A DNA stretch of 64,000 nucleotides, taken from Isochrysis galbana (taxonomy: Eukaryota; Haptophyta; Isochrysidales; Isochrysidaceae). Below the pieces are notes generated by a model. That model saw only the letters and a program-made list of their open reading frames with translations, did not search any database and had not been told where the DNA came from. The DNA lies in contig CM030942.1 in the NCBI GenBank assembly GCA_018136815.1, positions 2,927,546 to 2,991,545 of the forward strand, written 5' to 3'. The stretch's first letter is position 1. Each line of letters starts with the position of its first letter. Made by a program: the position numbers and the translations under genes. This document shows positions 20,118 through 32,017 of this stretch, one piece after another.

Positions 20118-22480
20118 TGAGAGAGAGCCTGTGCTGTGGTGCCGCCACGTGAGGGAGGGAGGGCCGCTGCGTCTCAAGGGGGTTTTAGAGAAAAGAAGAA
20201 GCTGTTTTTGCTAGAAGTCTGTCGAGGAGGGGCGAGGGCGACGAGGGACGGGGAGGGAGGGAGTGGAGAATGGGGGGGGGGGGGGAGAGGGGGGGGGAGA
20301 GGGGCGGGGGGGGGGGAGAGAGAGAGAAGAAGAGACAGAGAGAGAGAGAGGGAGAGGGAGAGAGAGAGAGAGAGAGGGAGAGAGAGAGAGGGAGAGAGAG
20401 GGAAGGGGGGGGAGGGGGGGGGAGATCTCTTGTGGAGAGAGAGAGAGAGAGAGAGAGAGAGCTGACGCCCTCCCAGAGGGAAGGGGTGGCTCATTCTATC
20501 GGTAGATTGGGAGGGCTCAAGGGCCATGGCCCAACTTTTTGACCGGCTGTGGGGGGAGGGGGGAGATACAAGTCCGCGCAACAACTTTCAATAGAGTAGA
20601 GCTAGAGTAGAGGTAGAAATAGGTTCAACCAAACTGAAAAGAGGGGTTTTGCAGCGACTCAACGGGGACTCGCAAGAGTTGCCGAGTCAACAGGCTTGAT
20701 TCCCCGTTGAGTCGCTGTTGAGTCGCTCTTGCAAAAGACCAAATCAAACCGCGGAGACCCGACAGAGGGCTCCTCAACCAATCTCGCGCCGCCAAAGCCA
20801 AAGCGCGCTGGCCAACGATGCCCACCCGGCACCCGGCCCTTCACGGCGCGAGAGCTAGAGGACTGCAGATTGGTTGCTGGTGCTGGAGGAGCGGAGAGCC
20901 AGGGCGCGCAAGAGGGCTCGCGACGGGCCGGACGCCGCCACAGTGTCGCATCCAGGGTATTTTAGATACTCTATGCGGATGCGGTGTCTCCACCATGCGT
21001 TGTGTAAGAAAAATTGAGTGAGTTTTGTTTTTACCAATGAGTTGTCTCGAAGTCTCGAAGCTCCGCCGCATTGATTGCACGCCGAATTTGTTCGTTTGTC
21101 CTTACTGATTTCTCATTCTCATTGGTTTGTTTGCGTGCGATGTTGCGTTAGTTTTCGGAGTTTTCTTGTTGGTGAGTGAGTGATGTGGGGTGGTGTCTCG
21201 TGGGCCGTCGTCGTGATGTAGCGCGCTCCCTCCCCCTCTCTCAAGACTTCTCTTCACTCTGTGCCCCTAGCTTGCCCCATTGAGACTTGCCACGATCAAG
21301 CTTCGGCTTTGTCGCATTCGCGAATCGACGCTCGTTAGGCTTCTCTTCGTTGTTCGGCATTTATCGATATAAATTCTCTGCTTTCTCTCGTTCTCGGTCA
21401 AAAGCTTCGCTGGGATGCATGGGATCGTGGGTTGTGGAGCGCCCTCTCTCTTTCTCTCGAAAGAGAAGGGAAGTTTCCCCACCTTTCTTCCCCCCAGGCG
21501 CCTCGCAAATAGGTTTAATTTGCTATCTCCCCTGCGGTTCTTTATCTGCTTCTGGGGGCAATCAAGTTTAATTTGCAATCTCATCGCATCTTCCCCTTAG
21601 GCACACCGCACTTCTCTCGTCTTATTCGGTAAGTCTCTTGGAATCCTGCGTAGCAAGATTGCCTCTCGTTTCCGTTATGGTGCGATTCCCGTTCCAGACA
21701 AGATCGCCGACAGATCGCCCTTTGGTCGTCGTCCGTCGTTGTCTGATCGGAGTGTTTGGGTTTATGATTTCAGTCGAGTTATGTGAGAAAGTCGTGGGGC
21801 GAGAGTCGGGGAGTTTTCCTGGGTGTCTCTGTCCGTCGTCCTGTCGTCAGTCGTCATCCGTCGCTCTCGCTCTCGTCGCTCTCGCTCTCGTAACACTCAT
21901 ACCCTACAGCCTCGCCTCTCCTCACCAGCCCCTGCCATCACAGCCCTCCTCACACTCACCCTCGCCTCTCGCCGCTCGCTCGATGTCGCTCTCGCCGCCG
22001 TCCTCGCCCTCGCTCAAGCCCACCTGCCCGCCTTCCTCTCCTGACGGGCCTCAGCCCGTCAGCGTCTCCGAAGTCGTCTCCTCCGCCGCGCCTACCGCCG
22101 GCATGCATCCTTCCTCATTGCCCTCAGGCCCTATGGGCCATCCCAATTCGTCAGGCTTGATTCGATAGTTTGAAGACAGTCCTCACTCAATCGCACGGCC
22201 TCGCTTGCACTCCGCGCGCGCGCGCCACGCCCACCCATCCCTCATGTGGTTGCTTGCAGCCCGCTTGTTTGCCCGCATGACACATACGCCCGCTTGCCCA
22301 AGGGCGCTGAGCTGTGCTCTCGCCCATGGTGCTGAGTGTGGTTGCCTCACCATTCCTCACCATTCCTCGCCATTCCCTCGCCTGGCTAGCCAACAAGATG
22401 CTCTACAAGACTACAATTACAAACGCCTGCTACCCCCCCCCCCCCCCACGTGATCAAGATTTGAGTGCTTCGATTCAAGG
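20040..22480. other. Upstream tracts of the MYB gene, then retroelement leader
   Basis: Bases 20082-20460 are GA- and G-rich. A 17-bp perfect hairpin lies at 20652-20717. From about 20990 to 22170 a pyrimidine-rich leader runs into a gag-like start at 21983 (MSLSPPSSPSLKPTCPPSS), a relative of the copy at 7436. Two GTTTAATTTGC direct motifs occur at about 21512 and 21564, with one more at 14069 in the other leader. No host gene is visible. Confidence 0.5.
20652..20717. other. Perfect 17-bp hairpin
   Basis: CAGCGACTCAACGGGGA at 20652-20668 and its exact reverse complement at 20701-20717 are separated by 32 bases. A further GAGTCGCT direct copy follows. There is no T-run after it to suggest a terminator. 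It may be part of a small repeat or a structured element in the MYB 5' region. Confidence 0.6.
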
Positions 22481-23307
22481 CCTACGCATACGAACCCCGA
22501 GAGAAAATTGGGGTCCGAAAATCTGAGTTTCACGGTCCGATTTTCACGGTGGGGGAGGTGCGGGGCACCTCAAAAATTGGAGTTTGCCAAGTAGCACGAA
22601 TTCATCGTACGTAGTTTGCTCCAATTCGTCACGCTTTGATTTTCACGCTGGCCGCTGGCGGAGCCCTAGAAAGAAGGGCTCTCTGGTCTCTGGCGGTCCC
22701 CTCTACCCTCTGCCACTCCGCCCCCCCCCCCCCCCGCAGTCTAGGATTCCAGCGATCGCCTCGTCGGGTTTGAGGTTTGAGGTGCTGGGGGCCTCAGATA
22801 TGTCCAGCCCCAGCCCGTGAAGCCGCACATGGCACCTGCGCGCCTGTGGGCTCTTCAATTCAAGCTGGCGGAGGAGTAAGTATCCCGGCGTAGATCGATG
22901 TCAGCCGCGAGAGGGGCCCTGGCAGTGTTTGAAGTCGACAAGTCGACTTCCACGAGGGATGTCGCTCTGCGCTATCGTGGCTCCGAAATGGAGCAATGAT
23001 GCGCACATCGGCACATCGGCCGTCCCAGCTGATGCGCACACCATCAACCAGCAAGACTGCCAGTCCCACTGAGGGGGAAAGAGCAGCCACCACTGTGGAG
23101 GCGGAGGGGCTTCGTGGACGGCAAGCTGTGGGAAACTGCGCGGCCAGTGCGTGGACAGCATGTGCCGTTGTGCATATGGGCGGACAACATGGCGTGAGTG
23201 AAGGTGTGTGTCCAGACAATCCCCATCTGTGCGCTCTACGTGCTCGATCAGGCGGTGCGGTGCGGGGGATAGGAGGAGGGGAATAAGGGTGATGGTGTTC
23301 GGCCTAC

Positions 23308-23761
23308 CTGCACCCAGCCCTTGACTGAGGCAATGACGGAGCCGTACGCGGGGAAGGTTGCGCCATGCAGCGAGTAGTGCTTCTTCGCTAAGGAGAGGAT
23401 GCCGTCCGACTCGTGCGTCCACACCTCCTTCTGCGTGCGGGCGTCGCCTTCTGCGGCCACGCCATCCTTGAAGGTCTTGAAAGCCGCCTCACCTGCCGCG
23501 GCCACCTCTGTGAGCACAGCCACCTTGCGCTCCATCGTCCACTCAAAGCGCGTCTTTCCCTGCGAAGCAGTTGTGAGCACGTGAGCACACGTTGCTCGGG
23601 CCCGGGCATCGGGCATCTTGAGCGGAATGGGGCGCCGCCCGGGGCGCACGCTCTGGCTGCCATGGGCCCCTCGCCCCACGCGCGGCATGCATGCCTTCCC
23701 TCTTGTGAGAGGGTGGCAAGGCCACTGCAGGGGCAGCCCTCACCTTCGCCGCCGTCGCCAT
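23308..23761 (-). CDS. SANT/Myb-like DNA-binding protein, N-terminal exons (3' end unresolved)
   Basis: Exon 1 is 23761-23744 (MATAAK, donor GTGAGG) and exon 2 is 23559-23308, both phase 0. Together they give 90 residues containing KTRFEWTMERKVAVLTEVAA, GEAAFKTFKDG, ARTQKEVWTHESDGI and SVIASVKGWVQ. The tryptophan/helix pattern matches the Myb/SANT-like domains found at the N-terminus of many transposon-encoded proteins. After the donor GTAGGC at 23307 I cannot find a convincing next exon, so the gene may be truncated. It lies wholly within the 22481-24492 inverted-repeat segment, and its ATG is 2 bp from the target duplication of the nested element. An in-frame ATG inside that element could extend the N-terminus. 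Confidence 0.5.
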
Positions 23762-23771
23762 CGCCCCTCCT

Positions 23772-24265
23772 CCTAGTTGCTCCATCAGCCTAATATTAGG
23801 TCCTGATATCATGATATAAGGTCCACCACCCCTGATACCTGATATTAGGTCATCCATTTATAAGTATAACGTTCAAAGGAAAAAGAATAGTTCGCACTAT
23901 CCGGCTAGAGTCGGGAGTCGGGAGATCGCCTAGTCACGACGACGACATCACATATACAGGCGGCGCCCAGGACAAGGAGAAGGAGGTAGGTAGGGTGAGG
24001 AAAGCTCCCGGGCCCCCCTTTCATAATCACCACCCTAGAAAAACTAGCAGCCCAGACGCCCAGATACGCAGTGCAGGAAGGAGAGGTCTCTGTACTAAAA
24101 CTAAATAACACCATTAGACCATTAGCCATTAGATCTCATTACTATTATTACACTACCATATTATAACATTAGTAGTAACCTGATATGAGGACCTGATATT
24201 AGGTCCTGATATGAGGTGTAAGGTCGCCGAGACCTGACGACCTGACACCTGACGGAGCAACTGGG
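23772..24265. mobile_element. Nested small DNA transposon with 8-bp target duplication, 494 bp
   Basis: The terminal inverted repeats are CCTAGTTGCTCCATCAG (23772-23788) and the complement of CCCAGTTGCTCCGTCAG (24249-24265), 15 of 17 positions matching. CCCCTCCT flanks both sides (23764-23771 and 24266-24273). Subterminal copies of CCTGATATTAGGTC and related palindromic motifs fill 23790-23850 and 24178-24235. The interior is AT-rich and non-coding. The 8-bp duplication suggests a hAT-like mechanism, but the duplicated site is low-complexity pyrimidine, which weakens the inference. Confidence 0.7.
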
Positions 24266-24492
24266 CCCCTCCTAGAACACCCTCTTTCACCCGAAGACCG
24301 TTGGAAGAGGCTCGCACTGAGCTTCCTTACAATAACCAGTTTGAGGAAGGTTTGAGGAACGCGACTTCTTACAACTCCCTCCTGAATCCCTCTTTCAGCC
24401 CTTTTTCAACTTTGCAAAAACCCTTGATTTTCTAGCGTTTTCAGGGTCCAATTTTTGGACCCCAATTTTCTCTCGGGGTTCGTATGCGTAGG

Positions 24493-25119
24493 GTCTCACT
24501 CACTACTCGAGGTTTTACTCTATCCCCCCCCCCGCCCCCCCCCCCCCCCCGCCCCCCCGCCCCCCCCCCCGCGCGTCCCCCCCTCTCCCCTTCTCACCGC
24601 GCTGGAGAGAGACGTGTACCTTCTCCGGCGGTTGGAGGCGGCGGGGGGGGAAGGGAGGGGCGCGGGGGGGGAGGAGAGAGAGAGTTCTTGTCGTCGGCAG
24701 CCGTGGAAGGCGTCGTCTCTCTTCCTTTCTCTCTCCGCTCCGTTTTCTTCTTTCTGAGGAGGAGGGATGGGGGGGGAAGGGCCGCCGTCTGCTGCAACGG
24801 ACGGCCCTTCGAGTACGTTAGAATTTCACCATGAAGCATTGGAAAGCAACGCCCGCACGAGAAGCCGCGAGCGGAGACGAGGGAGAGAGAGAGGGGGGGG
24901 GGGGGCGAGGCAACCATCAGAGAGAGAAAGCAAGCCGTTCACACGACGCCGCGCCCGCGCGCGCGGGGGGGGACGCCACCTCTCTCTCCCTCTCTCCCCC
25001 GCTCTCTCCCTAACATACACAGGCCGAAAGATTAAAGTATGAGAGGGTGCTGCCGTTGTGCTCTCGAGGAGGAGGGTGACGGGGTGGGTTGTGCGCGCGC
25101 CTCGTTTTTTGTGGGGAGG

Positions 25120-25173
<54 letters not shown>

Positions 25174-25699
25174 TCGCGAGAAGAGAAGGGGGTGTACTTT
25201 GTTAGTAGGGGAGAGTGTAGAGGAGAGAGTGGAGCGAGAGAGAAGAGAGAGAGGGGGGGGGTTGCGAGAGAAGGAGAGGAGAGGAGAGAGAGAGAGAGAG
25301 AGAGAGAGATCAACGGCGAGGGGGAGAGGCGGCGGGGGCTCAAAGAAGAAGAAGAGAGCGTACCTCCTTCCCTCCGTCGCAACCTTCCCAAGCCTTGGAG
25401 TTATTTGTACTTCCACTCAGAATTCAGAGCTTCTTGGGTCCCTTCCACTGGTTCCTCCGCTCTCGTACTCTTCTCTCCCTCCATCTCGACCTACCCCCCC
25501 GACCTCCTCCATCGACGACCGCTACACGTTTCTTATCTCTCTCCGGTGGTTTTTCCCTCTCACAGGAGGAGGTCTTGAGGGTCGGGCACGCCTAGAGAGA
25601 GAGAGGGAGAAACGTTTGACGTTCCGCAAGGACGGCCCCACTGGGTTATCAGAGAGACTAGAAATTGGAAGAGGGAGAGGGGAAGGCGGGGGGGGAGAA

Positions 25700-25738
<39 letters not shown>

Positions 25739-26086
25739 AGAGAGAAGGGAAGAGAGCAGTGAGTGGGAAGGGCGGCGAGAGCGGCGCCGCCCCACACGAC
25801 AGCTGCTCCCCCGTCTCCCGGCTCCTCTCCCCGCGGGCCCGGCTTCTCCGCCTCCCTGCCTCTCTGTCACACTTTCTCTCGTGCTCCTGCGCAAGGTCGG
25901 CGTGCGTTGGGGAGCGGGGGGAAGGGGGGAGGGGGGGGAGGGGGAGACAGAGAGAGACGGGCTGGACATGCTTGCCCAGCTGAGAGGGAGAGGAGAGGGG
26001 GAGGAGGGAGGAGAGAAGGAGGAAGGGCAAGAGGGAGACTCCCTCCATTCCTCCCCCCCCCCTCCTCCTCTCCTCCCGCGCGCGAG
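24493..26086. repeat. Poly-C and (GA)n tracts upstream of the kinase gene
   Basis: A C-rich block (24523-24590) is followed by G- and GA-rich sequence, with (GA)n at 25123-25170, 25285-25310 and 25695-25745. ORFs in all frames here are low-complexity artefacts. The kinase transcript probably begins in or near this region, but its true first exon is not resolved. Confidence 0.65.
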
Positions 26087-29000
26087 GACTCCTCGGACGA
26101 TGAGCCCAGCCCAGCCGCGAAACGGCCGCCCACTGGGTTCCACATCAACCTCGCCGCCGCAGCGAGGAGACCGGATGGAGCGGGGGGAGAGGCGCGAGGG
26201 GAGGCAGCAGAAAGAGGAGGTGCAGCTGTTGCAAGAGGGGCCTCAGCGCGGGGAGGAGGGGCCGCTGAAGAAGGAGGAGGCAGTCGTAATGATGGCGGTT
26301 GGGAGGAAGCCGCTGTGAAGGCAGGGGGGTGGGCAGGGGAAGGCGGAGCGGTTCAGGGGAGCTGCGGCAGAGGCAGCGCAGCGCCCGTACCTGCGCCATC
26401 CATGACAGAGGCGGAGCAGGTGGCGGCTCTCAAGGCGTCCATGGCGGCCGCCGCCCGCCGACAGGCCGAGCTCGACGCTCAGATGGCCGCTTCTAGCTCG
26501 GAGGATGAGGACGACAAATCGCCGCCGCGCCGGCTGCCGGATGAGCCCATGAAGCCCGCCACTGCTGCGCCTGCTTTTCGCATCAACCTGGCCGCTGTGC
26601 CGGGAAAAGAGCATCGGCCTCAGACATCCGAGCCGGAGACTCCCAAGAGTGGCTCGTCTCGCTCATCTGTACTCGATCAGGTGGCCGCGCGTGAGCGTGA
26701 GCGTCAGGGACGCCTCAAGGGCTCCTTCTCCGGCCGCTTTGGCGCGGCCGTTGCCACAGGGACCGCCTCTACCAGCGGCTCGGGGGGGGGGCGCTCCGTT
26801 GCGAAGGGGGCGGATTCGATCGCCAGCCCTGTCGCAGACGGCACACAGACAGACCGCACCGACCGCTCGCACTTGTCGGACGCGCACACCGCGCGGCTGG
26901 GAGAGGTGCGCCCCCCCCATGTTCCACCCCGCACCTCCAGAGCCGCAGCACTGACGTCTTGATCTGCTTTTGGCCCGACCGCTTGCCCCCGCCCTCAGGC
27001 ACGATTGCTTTCGTCGGGCTCGGCGCCCACCATTGAGCTGCCGCCCCCTCCCAAGCATCTCGAGCTGCCGCCCGCGCCGAAGCAGATCGAACCGCCGCCA
27101 GTGCCCAAGACGCCCTCTTCCGTTGGCCGAATGCGCGGCGTGCTGCTTTCGCAGTCAAGCATGCAGTCCATCGGCTCAAATGGCCCGCGCACGTCAGTGC
27201 TGGAGGCTCTCGGCCCGCGCGTCAATGAGCTGCCGAAGATGCCCCGCGAAGCGGGCTGCTCCGACGCGCTGCGGAGCGCGCTGCGGCCGCTCGCGCCGCT
27301 CGTGCCCATTGCCAAGCTCAAGCCAGACTCAAGCGCCCACGCCGAGGCGGCAGCGTCAATGTCGCGTCTCATCGTCGAGCTAGGTGATCGGTGCTTCAAC
27401 CTCTTCCAATATGCCGATGGCGAAAAGCGCGCCGAGCTCGTGCGGCTCGGTTCGGCTGGACGGATGCAGAAGGCCAACGGGCTCACTCCGCTGCACGACT
27501 GGCAACGGAACATGGTGCGCCGCCACACTGCTGCTCACTCCGGTCCCTGCCTTTGATGCATGCTGCTTCACTGACCCTCCCGGCCACCCCTGCAGCGCTG
27601 GTACGCCTGGGTGGTGCATCAAGAGTCCGCCTCCTCGTCCAAACCGGTGCTCGAGCTCTCCTCCTCGGACCTGCGCGCGGCTGCCGCCACCCGCACGCCC
27701 GCTAGGCAGGCATCTGGTGGGCAGCAGTCGGCGCCTGGCCCGCAGAGCGGCCTCATGCGTGAGGGTTCCGTTGCCCGCGAGGCATATACTGGGCGCGAGC
27801 CATCGTTGAACAGCAAGCCGGCAAGCGTTACAGCTATCCTCAGCAGCCTCCCTGCCGGTTCGCACGTTGACCCCGGTGCGGTGGCGCAGCGACAGCAGGC
27901 ACTCGCTCAGTTGCGCGACATGGACCTCGAGCTGCAGCGCGTGCACCCGTGTTTCGCGCCCGCGCGCTCGTCCTTCTCGGCGTGGGTCACAGCGCCAGCT
28001 GTGGACAGTCTGCGCAAGGTCCACGAGTCTGCGCTGACGCTGCACACCGAGGTGCGTCGCCGCTTCGCATTTTTGCCTTATCGCTGCCCGCTTGCTTACT
28101 TCACTTCAGCCTCAACCCTCCTCTTGCGGAAGCTGCTCCGTTTTGGCTCCCCAAACCCCGACCTTTCCCTTCCATTGCAACCCTGCACTTACTCCACGTG
28201 GTCAGGTCCTCGCCTCCCTTGAGGTCCCAAAAGAAGCGCGCGCCGCCCTACCCAATCGGGCATCACCACTCCTCCCGAAGGAGGTCCTCTCTGCCCTAGA
28301 GAGCGTCGTTACGACTGAACCCTCTAAGGCCGACGAGGCGGTCGCCAGGGCGACCGCGCGCGTCATAGACAATCTACGCATTGCCGAATGCGAGCCGGAG
28401 CTCGCACTCGAGCTCCTTGAGCGTGTGCAGCGCGCGGGCGAGGTGTGGGCCACAAAGGCGCGCTCCTCAGGCGTTGAGGACATTGGTTCGGGCAGCCCAT
28501 CGTCCGCATCATGGCGGCTTCTGCGCGCCGAGGCCTCCTCGAGCAGTGCGCCTGAAAACGACGAGGATAGTGGCCGGCGGGGCTCGCCTGCGCTCTTCTC
28601 ACGCCCCAAGGGTCGCCTAGCACGGAGCAGCAGGGGCAAAGTCGCGCGACAGGTAGCTTTGGCGCGTGCGGCGCGCCGACTGTCCTTCGAGATACGCCGG
28701 GCGCACCCAACGCTCGACCTCACCAGCTTCGAGTCTGCCAAGGTCAGCGCCAACTCGCAGGTGCAGTCCGCCATGCTCGAGGCCTACTCGCGCGTGCTAG
28801 AACAGCACGCCGCGCCGGCCGTGGTTATGTATCAGCGTCTCGCCAAGGCTAGCGCGCCTGGCAGCCTTGGATCCGGCTCGGATCGCTCTCGCCTCTCCGG
28901 ATTGCTAAATGACGCAGGCTTCTCGCACGACTCGTCCGCTCACGCGCCCACAGCTGCCTCGCCCGTCCGTATCTCGCCCAACAAACCGTCCAGTAGCCTG

Positions 29001-32000
29001 CGACTTGGTGAGGCGCCACTCACGCCAAACGAGGGCAAGCCGCCCACTCCCACTGCCGAGGGCACGGGAGGGGGGAGCTCGCTGCAGATGAAGAAGCTCG
29101 ACCTGTCCACTGCCACGCCACACTCAGAGGCATGGGCGTGCGCGTTCCAGCGCAACTCTCGCTCGCTCCGGAGTTCGCACAGCAGCGATAGCTCCTCGCC
29201 CGGCGAGAGCACGCTTAAGCCTACATCACAGCGGCCGACAGCAGCCAAGAATGCCCGTTCTCCTCGGTGCAATTTTAAGCGCAAGTCCGGCAGGTCGCCT
29301 CGGTCCGCGAGGCTTTCATCAGCTGGGCATGCCGCCGGCTCGTCGTTCCGCCCGTCGCGCTCGGCGTCGGCCCTCGCTGCGAGCCCTCGTTCTAAGACTG
29401 AGTGGATCGTGCAGGCGGCCGCGAAAGAGCTTGAATCGCGCCTTTCGAGCGCCGATGCCGGCGGCGCAGGCTGCAGCAGGGACGAGTCCGGCGAGCCCGA
29501 CCTTGAGCATTCGACGTCGGAGCGCTCGGGCCCCTCGGCCTCGATCCTCACTAGGGCGGAAGAGAGGCAGTACAAGTGGGCTATCCGCCGCGCCGACCTG
29601 CAGATGGTGGCCCGTCTTGGAGCCGGCGCCTACGGCGAGGTATGGGCCGGCCGGTGGCGTCGTAACGATGTCGCGGTCAAGCTCCTCTCTCGCTCCGAGG
29701 ACTCGGATAAAGGCAAGCAGGATTTCCTCCGAGAGATGCAGTTGCTATCGGAGTTGCGCCACCCCAACATTGTCCGCTTCCTCGGTGCATGCCTCGACCT
29801 GAAGAATATGTGCATACTCTTTGAGATCTGCGAGCGCTCTCTGTACGATCTGCTCTACAAATCGTCGGATGAAATCGACGGCTACTACCTCTTGATCGTC
29901 CTTCGAGAGGTGCGCGCCGATGGCAGTGACGCAGTGCTGTCTTCGCCTGCCTTGTCCCACCCATCGTTCCTCCTGTCTCACAAGGGGCCAGCAGCTTGCT
30001 CAGCTCGGTTCGTTTCTTGCGTGCAGGTGGCTTTGGGCATCTATTACCTGCACCACTGCGAGCCACCGGTGCTCCACCTCGACTTAAAGAGCGCCAACGT
30101 CCTCCTCGACGAGGCTGGCACAGCCAAGGTGCGGTGCAGCCGTCTGCGCGAACGGTGCAGCCACTCATCCGCAATGCATCTACAGGTCATCACCGTGTTG
30201 TTTTCCCCTCTCAGGTCTGCGACTTTGGGCTCTCGCATGTGAAGGAGGATGCCGCGAATCAGCAGGATAATGAGCGCACTGGTGTCGGCTCGCCACAATG
30301 GACTGCACCCGAGATTCTCCGTGGCGGCGCGTACGATGAGAAGGCCGACTCATACTCGTTTGGCGTACTCATGTACGAGGTGCTGGCTAGGCAGCTGCCG
30401 TACACGGGCGAGCCATCGCATCTCATCATTGTTGGTGTGATCACGCGCATGCTGGACAGGCCCGCGCTCACTCCGGAACAGGCCGAGGCGTGGCCAGCGT
30501 CACTGCCCACATTGATGAAGGAGTGCATGGCTGAGGACCCCGCAGAGCGACCCGACGTCGAGGCGGTGCTAGACGTGCTTGAGGAGGTGGCGCCGAAGGA
30601 CAATCGTACCGCGCGTCTCTCAGGCGTGGGCCCATCGCGCGATGTGACGCCGCGCGGTGTATCCTACCACTCGCCGTCCGTGATGGCAGCCCTCTCGCCC
30701 AAAGACTATGCGCATGACCACTTCATGCTCGACGTGCCCTCGCCCGGCTCGCAGACTCCTTTTGGCTATCCCATCGCTCTCGGGTCGCCACTCGGTCGGA
30801 GCTCGAGACACAACCCATTGGGCAGCAGTCGCACGGTGTCGGAACCAGGGACATACAGAGGCATCTCGCGTGGTGGGTCGATCGGAGATTACTCGGACTC
30901 GCACCGCACCACCGAAGGGGGATATGTGCCGAGCTCCGTGCTAGAAAAGGGCGGCATGCCTGCCGCCCACCCGCTGCCACCGCCTGCAGCCACTAATGAG
31001 GCCACCCTCGAGGATTTAGAGGACGCAGCCATCGAGCGAACCATGTCCATCAACCAACGTGCCGTCTCGCTGTCGCATCGGAGCGGCTCGCTCGGCTCAC
31101 GCAAGGCCGGGCACCACCAGCGTAGTGTCTCGCTCCATCAGCGCACCGCCTCTATCTCCCGGAACGGATCCGCAGCGAATGCACGCATCATAGGGCTGGG
31201 CGCAGTGGTTGCCAACCCGCCGCCGCTGCCCGCGGGATGGAGGGTGGAGGACGAGGAGGATGGCATGCGCTATTCAACTGGCGACGAGGGAGGTGGCGGC
31301 GAGCGCGAGTCAATGTTGGCTTCATCCGTCTCATCCACGGAGGACTACATGTCGATGGGCTCTGCACGTGTCTCCTCGGCAGTACGCGCGTCGATGTGCA
31401 TAAGCGTGCCGCAAACGCTTCTCATTCGCGTCCCTTCAGTTGAGCGCGGGAGGGATGGAAAGTTGACGTTCACCATTTCCGCCATACTCGATGGGGTAGA
31501 ATGGAGCGTCTTGCGGCAGGAGAGAGATGTGATCGACCTCCACCGCGATCTGAAGGAGACCCTTCGCTTCCTTCCGCCTCCGCCGTTCACGAAATCACGC
31601 TGGCCGCGCCTCAAGTCCGCCGAGGCGATACACGCGCTTGCTCATAAGCTGGAGAGCTACCTAACGAAGCTCGCGAACAACGGCCAATGGTTAACGCCTG
31701 ATGCTTCGGTCTTGCGCCAATTTCTTCAGGTACCCATCACGCAAGAGCAGCTCAAGGCCAAGGCAATGATCCTCGAGATGGAGACGGCCTCTGGCCTACT
31801 CTCCCCGTCGAGCTCGCACCCATCGAAGACTAACACTTCGAGGGACAATCATCCGCCCCGATACTCGCCGCGAGCACCGGGCGTTGAGGAGCCGTCGCCT
31901 CCACCAAGGCATGGGCTCCCGCGGGAGCTCTTGGTCGAGATCGAGGGCAGACGGACTCAGAGCTTCCAAGTTGGGGGCCGTCCGGTGCAAAAGGCACGAC

Positions 32001-32017
32001 TCCCTCAACGAATGTGA
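26087..32017 (+). CDS. TKL-type protein kinase with C-terminal PX domain
   Basis: Exons: up to 26905, 26999-27514, 27596-28051, 28206-29909, 30027-30128 and 30215-32017. All five introns are phase 0. The first in-frame ATG is 26402 (then 1,694 residues), but the frame is open and protein-like upstream to about 26087, where GFHINLAAA mirrors FRINLAAV downstream, so the 5' start is unresolved. Numbering from 26402, the kinase spans about 955-1215: glycine loop LGAGAYGEV (963), VAVK Lys near 984, LREMQLLSELRHPNIV, HLDLKSANVLL (1077), CDFG (1096) and GSPQWTAPEIL. The catalytic loop reads HLD, not HRD, so it is a non-RD kinase; ATP and metal residues are intact. A PX domain follows at about 1480-1600 (LTFTISAILDG, FLPPPPF, LESYLTKLA, FLQVP), expected to bind phosphoinositides. 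A predicted Ser/Thr kinase recruited to membranes; the helical N-terminal half matches nothing I know. Confidence 0.85.

Larger units (their letters stand above)
22481..24492. mobile_element. 2-kb terminal-inverted-repeat element
   Basis: The ends are a 42-bp inverted repeat (22481-22522 and 24451-24492) with a single mismatch, beginning CCTACGCATACGAACCCCG. Each arm also contains a self-complementary ACCCC...GGGGT core. No target-site duplication is evident next to the arms. The interior carries a SANT/Myb-like coding fragment on the minus strand and a nested smaller transposon at 23772-24265. No recognisable transposase is encoded, so it is either non-autonomous or encoded by a family I cannot see. 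Confidence 0.7.

Noticed and set aside
22433-24570. Poly-C runs on both sides of the 2-kb element as a target-site duplication
   Set aside because: They lie 30-35 bp outside the inverted ends with unrelated sequence between, and poly-C is common here.
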